DNA from: MGNI01 sp964353875
Lineage (GTDB): Bacteria; Chloroflexota; Anaerolineae; Anaerolineales; E44-bin32
Direction: 5' to 3'
DNA length: 9,346 nucleotides
Assembly: GCA_964353875.1 (NCBI GenBank)
Contig: CAYGXU010000122.1
Coordinates: 1-9,346, forward strand
The translations under genes and the position numbers were made by a program. Shown here in pieces: positions 1 to 4,969 of this stretch. Numbering within the stretch: position 1 is the first letter of the stretch; every line of letters starts with the position of its first letter. Below the pieces are notes generated by a model. The model ran no database searches. It was not told the DNA's origin and saw only the letters and a list, made by a program, of their open reading frames with translations.

Positions 1-185
1 TGCCGCAGTATACGAAAATGCCTGCGCATTTCTATGGTTAGAGAATAGATGCATGGCGCGGCATTCAGCCGCAACCAAAGTTTTGCGCCTTTCGCGTATA
101 TGCTGAACTGCAATCGCCGATTAACAAGTTTACCTGCCCCGAGAGTCAGACAACCAGCGATCATGGTCTTCTCACCCACGTTCAT
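1..185 (-). CDS. Hypothetical protein, N-terminal part, runs off the left edge
   Basis: An uninterrupted minus-strand reading frame of 61 codons starts at the ATG at 185-183 and stays open to base 1. Its start overlaps the stop of the pRiA4b-like gene in an ATGA arrangement (TGA at 184-182), a classic sign of translational coupling inside an operon. The visible product begins MNVGEKTMIAGC and is rich in basic residues. I recognise no domain. No clear Shine-Dalgarno sequence precedes the ATG, which fits re-initiation by ribosomes finishing the upstream gene but also fits chance. The protein-like quality is only moderate, so the call rests mainly on the overlap and the lack of stops. Confidence 0.3.
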   Translation of the reverse strand, partial: MNVGEKTMIAGCLTLGAGKLVNRRLQFSIYAKGAKLWLRLNAAPCIYSLTIEMRRHFRILR

Positions 186-1579
186 GGCTGACCGGTTTTC
201 ATCAATTCGAGCAGACTTCTGCCGAAGGGAGTGATATAGAAGGCAATCAGTTCCTTGTATCTTCCCCTAAGCGTTTTGTGCGGTCCATGCTCCGGCCTCA
301 GGATGCCTAAGTCGACCAGAGGCTCGATCACGATCCGTTCGATGATGGCTCGCAAACCTTGACGAGCAAAATCCTGATCCTGGATGGACCAAACCAGGCC
401 GATGTCCTCAACCAATCGGTCTGCGAAAGGCTCAAACAGGACCCTTGTTCCTACCGAGATCGCCAGCAGGTGATCCAATACAGGCTGACGAAAACGATCG
501 ATGACGGAATCACCCCTGATTCCAAAGGGCGAAGCGATTGTCCAGTCAACTCTGGTCCACCAGGCGAGGAAAAGAAACCATGCCTGAAGCGGCGCGGGCA
601 TTGCCAGGAAAAGCTCTCCCTGGTCAGTCAGCCGCCACCTGCGGCCCAGGCCTCCGCTCAACAGCGCTCCATGCGAGGCGAGAATATGCACGAAATAAAG
701 CGGCCAGACTTGCGCTTCACTTCGCACACGGAAAACGTAATCCCCGATCCTTTCCTCCATTCTGGGCGGGCTGACAAATTGCGCGCAGATCTCGCGTACG
801 GCTTTCAAGGGCAGATTCCCGGTCGATTGGGTCCCGCTGAGGCGGTGGTCGCGCAGGTAGTTGAGCAGTGTGACCATATCTTGGCGAAGCGCTAATTTTT
901 CTGCATCCGCCCATTGATCTTCAGGAAGCTCATCGATCCACGCCGACGAGGAATCCACGAATACAATTCCAGCTTGATCCTCTTGCGACCAAACACTGGA
1001 TGCTTCTCTACTTCTGCGCTCCATCCCATCCAACGCAGCATTGACCGCTTCCAGGTCAAAGGCCTGCGGGTCGAACTTGCCGCCAATCCATTCCAGGTAT
1101 TCGTCGTGCTCAGGGTGTCGGGGGTCTCTAATAGCATGCAAAAAAACCTCATAACCCCACACACCACCCACATCTTCCGGCGGACAAGCGCGCTTGCCGC
1201 TTACACAGCGAGGATAACGGACACCCTCTTCAGCCGGCAGGATTTTTTCGACCAAGAGGGTGTGCTCCCATCCGTCGCCAAAATCGTATTCGTATGTGAA
1301 CCGAAATCCCTCCCCGGGGACCACTTGGTGCAGCCTGTAATGGATCTCATCTTTGGTACCCAATTCGCCGAATTCATCATCCTGCGGATCGCCATAATTT
1401 TTATAATCGATGGTAAACATATGCAAGTGGTAATCCTCCCACCCCATCACGATCTGGAGGATGTCGTGCAGCTTGAACAAACTCGTTATCGCAGGCGCCT
1501 GGATACGCCGCCAGATGGGCGGGTGGGTTTCGTTCAGGGTGACTTTGATCTGATAGACTTCGGTGGCTTTTCTGCTCAT
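182..1579 (-). CDS. pRiA4b ORF-3-like domain protein with long C-terminal extension
   Basis: A 465-residue protein. Residues about 6-190 match the plasmid pRiA4b ORF-3 family (IS1096-associated TnpR-like domain). Visible family marks are the opening strand with PPIWRRI, the segment LHDILQIVMGWEDYHLHMF, the FGDGWEH motif, and the Cys-containing stretch YPRCVSGKRACPPEDVGG followed by a Tyr/Trp-rich helix ending in GGKFDP. The domain is usually most of a protein of about 180-220 residues; here another 270 residues follow. That part is predicted mostly helical, with a segment resembling a winged helix (RRWRLTDQGELFL, then a Trp/Phe-rich helix); I cannot assign it. The family's biochemical role is not established, although it is often found on plasmids and near mobile elements. 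I chose the second ATG (1579) because AAGGA lies 6 nt upstream of it but directly abuts the ATG at 1585. Confidence 0.85.
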   Translation of the reverse strand: MSRKATEVYQIKVTLNETHPPIWRRIQAPAITSLFKLHDILQIVMGWEDYHLHMFTIDYKNYGDPQDDEFGELGTKDEIHYRLHQVVPGEGFRFTYEYDFGDGWEHTLLVEKILPAEEGVRYPRCVSGKRACPPEDVGGVWGYEVFLHAIRDPRHPEHDEYLEWIGGKFDPQAFDLEAVNAALDGMERRSREASSVWSQEDQAGIVFVDSSSAWIDELPEDQWADAEKLALRQDMVTLLNYLRDHRLSGTQSTGNLPLKAVREICAQFVSPPRMEERIGDYVFRVRSEAQVWPLYFVHILASHGALLSGGLGRRWRLTDQGELFLAMPAPLQAWFLFLAWWTRVDWTIASPFGIRGDSVIDRFRQPVLDHLLAISVGTRVLFEPFADRLVEDIGLVWSIQDQDFARQGLRAIIERIVIEPLVDLGILRPEHGPHKTLRGRYKELIAFYITPFGRSLLELMKTGQP

Positions 1580-1585
1580 GGGCAT

Positions 1586-1590
1586 TCCTT
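1586..1590 (-). promoter_or_regulatory. Ribosome binding site of the pRiA4b-like gene
   Basis: The minus strand reads AAGGA directly before ATGCCCATG. The spacing is zero to the first ATG and 6 nt to the second, so it supports the start at 1579. The AA of this site is also part of the TAA stop (1591-1589) of the upstream small ORF. Confidence 0.55.
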
Positions 1591-1786
1591 AGTAGTCAGG
1601 CTTCCCCCAGATGATGTGGCTCGCCGGCATTTGGACCTTTGCTGCCGATGGCCCAATCTCATTCGGAGGAGAAAAATTTTCATTATTCGGCGCTCTGCAG
1701 CATATGCGCTTCCCAACGGTCTCCGATCTGTGGTTTCTCAGCTTCCATAAGGTAATTTGGTTACCCGCTTTATGGTAATTCTCCAT
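1589..1786 (-). CDS. Possible small hypothetical protein, 65 aa
   Basis: A minus-strand ORF immediately upstream of the pRiA4b-like gene. It begins MENYHKAGNQITLWK and ends HIIWGKPDY. A GAGG (plus-strand CCTC at 1795-1798) stands 8 nt before its ATG, a good ribosome-binding distance, and its TAA overlaps the AAGGA used by the next gene, so the two could be translationally coupled. The product is polar and basic with two adjacent Cys residues in the middle; I see no signal peptide, membrane segment or recognisable domain. Against it: the composition is not strongly protein-like, and the stretch could instead be an untranslated leader containing regulatory repeats. Confidence 0.35.
   Translation of the reverse strand: MENYHKAGNQITLWKLRNHRSETVGKRICCRAPNNENFSPPNEIGPSAAKVQMPASHIIWGKPDY
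1751..1765. repeat. Inverted repeat GGTAA-N5-TTACC, possible operator
   Basis: A perfect 5-bp inverted repeat with a 5-nt centre. Further copies of the half-site occur at 1774-1778 (GGTAA) and 1821-1825 (TTACC). All lie upstream of the pRiA4b-like gene, within or just before the small ORF. Clustered half-sites could be a regulator-binding region, but the motif is short. Confidence 0.25.
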
Positions 1787-1790
1787 GCAA

Positions 1791-1812
1791 ATATCCTCAA
1801 GATATCCCTCAA
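1791..1812. repeat. Short tandem repeat ATATCCTCAA / ATATCCCTCAA
   Basis: Two near-identical 10-11 bp units lie side by side, 11 bp apart start to start, about one helical turn. On the minus strand the repeat reads TTGAGGATAT, and the copy nearest the small ORF supplies its GAGG ribosome binding site. It may be a protein-binding site on one face of the helix or a chance duplication. Confidence 0.3.
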
Positions 1813-1891
1813 TATTGCTGTTACCACTGCCATTGAATTGCGCCTAGAAGCATAGAAACACACCTTTGCATGCCCCATTTAACCAAATCCG

Positions 1892-1900
1892 TGCTATGCT
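1892..1900 (+). promoter_or_regulatory. Possible extended -10 promoter element
   Basis: TGCTATGCT has the TGn spacing of an extended -10 box and matches TATAAT at four of six positions. The TTGCAT at 1866-1871 is 23 bp away, too far for a standard -35. It is a weak candidate for transcription of the MFS gene. Confidence 0.2.
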
Positions 1901-2084
1901 TATCCATGACCGATCCTTTCATTTTCCCATCGCCAAAGTGCCTTTACTTTTATTCACCTCAATCGCGATTCATGCGCTTTCCTCTCGGCAACTGGTCTTT
2001 ACCTGCGATGCCAGCGGCGTATGGCTTGTGTGGCCATTTCTGTCCCTGACAATGCAACCAAGCCGCGCGAGATGCAAGCGCGGA

Positions 2085-2090
2085 AAGGAG
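2085..2090 (+). promoter_or_regulatory. Ribosome binding site of the MFS transporter
   Basis: AAGGAG ends 10 nt before the ATG at 2101. An ATG at 2094 is closer (3 nt) but opens only a short out-of-frame peptide. The site supports 2101 as the start of the 413-residue protein. Confidence 0.5.
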
Positions 2091-2100
2091 ATCATGCAAC

Positions 2101-3342
2101 ATGGAACGCACAGGATTTAAGGTTTACGGATACCGCTGGGTCGTCTTGGCCGTCTTCATGCTGGTTGTGGCGGTCAATCAATTGGCCTGGATCACCTTCG
2201 CCTCCATCACCAGCGAGGCGGCTAAATACTATCAGGTGACCGATCTCAGCATCGGACTCTTATCGATGAGCTTCATGGTGGTCTTTATTTTCCTCTCCAT
2301 CCCCGCCTCCTGGGCCATCGACACGTATGGCTTTCGCATCGCGGTCGGCATCGGCGCGGCTTTTACGGCGCTGTTCGGATTGACACGCGGCCTATTCGGA
2401 CCCAGCTACACACTGGTGCTCATCTCACAAATCGGGATCGCTATCGGGCAACCCTTCATTCTCAATGCGGTCACCAAGGTGGCTGCCCGCTGGTTTCCGA
2501 TCGAGGAGCGCGCCACCGCTTCGGGACTCGGCACCTTGGCCATGTTCCTGGGCATCCTGCTGGGGCTTATTCTGACTCCTTATCTGACCATACAATTTAG
2601 TATCCCAACTATGCTTTTGATTTACGGTATCGCGGCAATCATCGCCGCCATCGTCTTCGTCGTCATTGCCAGAGAGCGGCCGATCACACCCCCTTGCCTG
2701 CCGGGCGAGGACGAGCGTACCCTGGTGTTCGAGGGTCTCAGGCAGGCACTGCGCAAACGCGAGTTCATCTTGATGCTGGTAGTCTTCTTCGTTGGGCTGG
2801 GCGTGTTCAACAGTGTAACCACCTGGATCGAAGACATCTTACGTCCCCGTGGATTTGGCATCACCCAGGCCGGCATCACCGGTGGATTGATGGTCGCCGG
2901 CGGACTGCTAGGGGCGGTGATCCTGCCCGCCCTCTCCGATCGCTATCGCCGTCGGGTGCCTTTCATCCTGATCGGCCTGGCCGGAGCGACCGCCGGACTG
3001 GTAGGGGTCACCTTCGCAAGTAGCTATGGCCTTTTGCTGGCCTCGAGTTTCGTATTGGGATTCTTCCTGCTCAGCGCCGCACCCATAGGCTTCCAATATG
3101 GCGCCGAGGTGACCTACCCGACGCCGGAGGCCACCTCCAACGGCTTGCTACTGTTGATGGGACAGATCTCGGGAATCTTATTCATCCTGGGGATGGACCA
3201 GTTCAAGGCAACCGGGACCGGATCGATGACGCCCTCGTTGCTGGTGCTGATCGCCTTGATGATCGTTTCCCTGTTCTTGTGCACCCGTTTGAAGGAATCG
3301 ACCGTGATCAGCAAGTCGCCTTCCCAAGCCTCCGATCAATAA
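2101..3342 (+). CDS. MFS transporter, FLVCR-like family
   Basis: A 413-residue integral membrane protein with 12 predicted helices in two halves (about 12-190 and 221-396) joined by a charged loop at 191-220. MFS motif A appears as DTYGFR (74-79) between helices 2 and 3 and is echoed by SDRYRRR (279-285) in the second half. Family-specific marks point to the FLVCR group: the helix-1 segment LAWITFASITSEAAKYY with Trp30, GQPFILNAVTKVAARWFP (116-133), and above all AEVTYPTPEATSNGLL (335-350), which closely resembles the ELTYP...GTSSGLL signature of animal FLVCR1/2. Animal FLVCRs were first described as haem exporters and are now known to carry choline and ethanolamine. The bacterial substrate cannot be read from sequence. 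The gene stands alone, upstream of a toxin-antitoxin pair. Confidence 0.88.
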   Translation: MERTGFKVYGYRWVVLAVFMLVVAVNQLAWITFASITSEAAKYYQVTDLSIGLLSMSFMVVFIFLSIPASWAIDTYGFRIAVGIGAAFTALFGLTRGLFGPSYTLVLISQIGIAIGQPFILNAVTKVAARWFPIEERATASGLGTLAMFLGILLGLILTPYLTIQFSIPTMLLIYGIAAIIAAIVFVVIARERPITPPCLPGEDERTLVFEGLRQALRKREFILMLVVFFVGLGVFNSVTTWIEDILRPRGFGITQAGITGGLMVAGGLLGAVILPALSDRYRRRVPFILIGLAGATAGLVGVTFASSYGLLLASSFVLGFFLLSAAPIGFQYGAEVTYPTPEATSNGLLLLMGQISGILFILGMDQFKATGTGSMTPSLLVLIALMIVSLFLCTRLKESTVISKSPSQASDQ

Positions 3343-3383
3343 ATCTGGTCCATTGCGACGGAACACAACAACTTTCATTACAC

Positions 3384-3424
3384 GGCCTGGCTTTAATTGA
3401 GCGATAATTGGTGAAAGCCAGGCC
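3384..3424. terminator. Perfect 11-bp inverted repeat after the MFS gene, possible terminator
   Basis: GGCCTGGCTTT (3384-3394) pairs perfectly with AAAGCCAGGCC (3414-3424) across a 19-nt loop, within which AATT...AATT could extend pairing. It lies 41 bases after the MFS stop codon. No run of T follows on either strand, so a standard intrinsic terminator is not certain; an operator or an attenuating hairpin is the alternative. Confidence 0.45.
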
Positions 3425-3487
3425 GATGCTTTGGCATACCACTGACGGAACAAACTCAATGGATCATTACGCCACCCGATAAATATG

Positions 3488-3508
3488 ATGTATAATATAA
3501 TGTATAAT
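3488..3508 (+). promoter_or_regulatory. Tandem ATGTATAAT boxes: antitoxin-toxin promoter/operator
   Basis: Two copies of ATGTATAAT (3488-3496 and 3500-3508) lie 12 bp apart, each containing a consensus -10 TATAAT, 24-38 bp upstream of the antitoxin start. No good -35 is visible. Ribbon-helix-helix antitoxins commonly bind repeats overlapping their own -10, so this is the likely site of both transcription start and autorepression. Confidence 0.5.
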
Positions 3509-3519
3509 TTCAAGACGAC

Positions 3520-3523
3520 GGAG
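3520..3523 (+). promoter_or_regulatory. Ribosome binding site of the antitoxin
   Basis: GGAG lies 2 nt before the ATG at 3526 and 8 nt before the ATG at 3532. The spacing favours the second ATG as the true start. Confidence 0.5.
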
Positions 3524-3531
3524 TTATGCAA

Positions 3532-3786
3532 ATGTCAAGTTTGGTTAGAAAACAGATCTACATCAATCACGAGCAGGAGGCGCTCCTGAAGCATCTCTCG
3601 CGCCAGACCGGTGATTCCGAAGCTGAGTTGATCCGTCAGGCAATCGATATGCAGATGAAAGCTGTATCACCCAGGCGGGATTTTCGTGCCTGGCAGACCG
3701 AAAGGGAATTCATTCATCGGCTACTCGCTCAACCCATGGTTGTCGGTCGTCGATCCTGGACACGTGAGGAACTTCATGATCGATAA
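3532..3786 (+). CDS. Ribbon-helix-helix (CopG-like) antitoxin
   Basis: An 84-residue protein (86 if the ATG at 3526 is used). The N-terminal part has the ribbon-helix-helix layout: a short strand with alternating residues (VRKQIYI), a helix (HEQEALLKHLSRQTG), a turn, and a second helix (SEAELIRQAIDMQMKAV). The strand residues Arg/Gln would contact DNA in the dimer. The C-terminal half (about 45-84), charged with Trp and Arg, is where antitoxins of this kind wrap the toxin. Its stop overlaps the PIN gene by 11 nt, the normal order for antitoxin then toxin. It should neutralise the PIN nuclease and repress the operon together with it. Confidence 0.85.
   Translation: MSSLVRKQIYINHEQEALLKHLSRQTGDSEAELIRQAIDMQMKAVSPRRDFRAWQTEREFIHRLLAQPMVVGRRSWTREELHDR
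3766..3770 (+). promoter_or_regulatory. Ribosome binding site of the PIN toxin
   Basis: GAGGA sits inside the end of the antitoxin gene, 5 nt before the ATG at 3776. It rules out the upstream in-frame ATG at 3686, which would add 30 residues lying within the antitoxin reading frame. Confidence 0.65.
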
Positions 3787-4228
3787 GTTCTTCGTTGACA
3801 CCAACATCCTGGTTTATGCATATGATCGCTCTGAGCGACCTAAACAGGGACAAGCTTTTGAAGTACTTGATCGACTGGCAAATCGTGGCATGGGCTTCAT
3901 CAGCACACAGGTTCTGTCCGAATTCTTCGTGTCGGTAACTCAGAAAATATCTGCTCCGCTGACGATTGAGGAGGCACTACAAAGCCTGAAGAGTTACCTG
4001 CGCTCATGGACGGTATTCGATGTGACCGGCATGATTGTCCTGGAAGCCACCCGTGGAGTTCACGAGCATTCCTTCCATTACTGGGATGCCCTTATCTGGG
4101 CTACTGCCAGGCTTAACCAAATTCCAGTTATCTTCAGTGAGGATTTCCAAACCGATGCAATTATCGAGGGGGTACAATTCATCAATCCCATCACTGAGCA
4201 ATTCGGCTTCGGCCAATGGAATCTATGA
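3776..4228 (+). CDS. PIN-domain ribonuclease toxin (VapC-like)
   Basis: A 150-residue protein of the usual PIN toxin length. It opens with MIDKFFVDTNILVYAYD, the canonical first PIN strand with metal-binding Asp8 and Asn10. Other expected acidic residues are Glu49 (STQVLSEFF), Asp104 (SFHYWDALIWATA) and Glu122/Asp123 (IFSEDFQ), together completing the Mg-binding site of an endoribonuclease. Nothing needed for activity appears to be missing. Family members cut tRNA, rRNA or mRNA; the target here is unknown. The start overlaps the antitoxin stop by 11 nt, so toxin synthesis should depend on antitoxin translation. Confidence 0.9.
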   Translation: MIDKFFVDTNILVYAYDRSERPKQGQAFEVLDRLANRGMGFISTQVLSEFFVSVTQKISAPLTIEEALQSLKSYLRSWTVFDVTGMIVLEATRGVHEHSFHYWDALIWATARLNQIPVIFSEDFQTDAIIEGVQFINPITEQFGFGQWNL

Positions 4229-4444
4229 TAAACCATCCCATATCCCCCGAGTGAATGTCCCCAGTCTCTATTCCATACCAACAAGAAACAGCCGGTCATA
4301 TTGGCCATGCGTAAATACCTCCCCAAAGAGCGTATATTTCTTGCTCCCATCGTAAGCCATGGATTTATACAGTTGTATGCTATCCATCCACTAGACAAAT
4401 ATCCACCCTCGAAGGATTGCAGTCTTAAGCCCAGGAAGGGGAGC
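4226..4444 (-). pseudogene. Possible decayed gene relic (unidentified)
   Basis: On the minus strand one frame gives strikingly protein-like segments separated by TAG codons. Residues APLPGLKTAILRGWIFV end at a TAG (4393-4391). MDSIQLYKSMAYDGSKKYTL continues through GEVFTHGQYDRLFLVGME to a second TAG (4270-4268). RLGTFTRGIWDGLS then runs to a TAG at 4225-4223. The Tyr/Asp/Gly-rich composition looks like an extracellular or beta-rich protein. I cannot name the family. There is no intact ORF in this frame, and a 134-codon ORF in another minus frame overlaps it. The relic could be chance. Confidence 0.25.
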
Positions 4445-4969
4445 TCAATCATCGCCATGCCATCCCACGCAGCAAAATCCATGAGCGCTCACCATGATTG
4501 AAGGTTCATCTTCTCCATTGCCATCTTGATCCTGACTCATGGACTTATGCTGGGATCGCTCTTTCTAATGCTCATGGGTTCACGCACGATGATCCTGCCC
4601 TCCACCACTCCTGACCAAAGTCCTACCCCGAATCCACGAAAATGTTGTAACAAAATCCCCGCCGAAAGCGTTTTATAGGTGCATTGCGTTTCATATGAAG
4701 GGCCAAGTACTCAATAGGAGATATTTCCCCTTCACCCAAGGACGATTAGTGCATATGCTTACTACGGCAGAGGGAAAAATCTCAGGTCAAGAACACTGGG
4801 ATTCATTTACTCAAGAAGTGTGATCAACCTTCTGGATATAAGTGGTGAGCGCCAGCTTAAGCGATGGGAAACACAGACGAGTCACCACTATTTCTATCCC
4901 CTGGCAAATGGGGTTTCTCAGGGCTGATGTTGGTCCCTTTTTTCGTGAGCGCCGTGCACGAAGGAACAG
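4229..4969. other. Long stretch without an intact gene
   Basis: About 740 bases between the PIN toxin and the DUF2723 gene. It holds the two possible gene relics listed separately (minus strand 4226-4444 and plus strand 4502-4678). Between 4679 and 4969 several short frames exist, but none has both a ribosome binding site and a convincing product. I found no tRNA, repeat array or clear promoter for the downstream gene. Confidence 0.45.
4502..4678 (+). pseudogene. Possible relic: membrane/signal segment plus Pro/Thr-rich stalk
   Basis: This frame opens after a TGA (4499-4501) and encodes a clear hydrophobic segment (RFIFSIAILILTHGLMLGSL) followed by Met/Leu-rich residues, then TTPDQSPTPNPRKCC and a TAG at 4676-4678. 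The order of hydrophobic anchor and Pro/Thr-rich linker is typical of the N-terminus of exported proteins. No ATG lies at its beginning; the first in-frame ATG (4547) is inside the hydrophobic segment. It may be the head of a decayed secreted protein or a small ORF using a non-ATG start. The Thr/Pro linker style resembles that of the CARDB protein at 6624. Confidence 0.3.

Larger units (their letters stand above)
1787..2100. other. Divergent intergenic region without a supported gene
   Basis: About 310 bases separate the minus-strand gene set from the plus-strand MFS gene. An 84-codon plus-strand frame beginning at 1866 is present but has no ribosome binding site, mixes hydrophobic and low-quality sequence, and overlaps the MFS start. 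The only promoter-like element I can point to for the MFS gene is an extended -10, TGCTATGCT, at 1892-1900, with no convincing -35. Transcripts starting there would have a leader of about 190 nt. Confidence 0.4.

Noticed and set aside
16..31. Hairpin AAATGC-CTGC-GCATTT at the left edge
   Set aside because: The stem is only 6 bp with no T-run on either strand, and it falls inside the left partial ORF.
359..895. 178-codon plus-strand ORF
   Set aside because: It is antisense to the C-terminal half of the pRiA4b-like gene; composition is that of a shadow frame.
914..1750. 278-codon plus-strand ORF
   Set aside because: It lies antisense to the pRiA4b-like gene, has no ribosome binding site or recognisable domain, and the minus-strand gene has clear family motifs.
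1866..2120. 84-codon plus-strand ORF before the MFS gene
   Set aside because: It lacks a ribosome binding site, overlaps the MFS start and shows no coherent domain.
4078..4482. 134-codon minus-strand ORF
   Set aside because: It overlaps the end of the PIN toxin gene, shows no family resemblance, and a neighbouring minus frame looks more protein-like.
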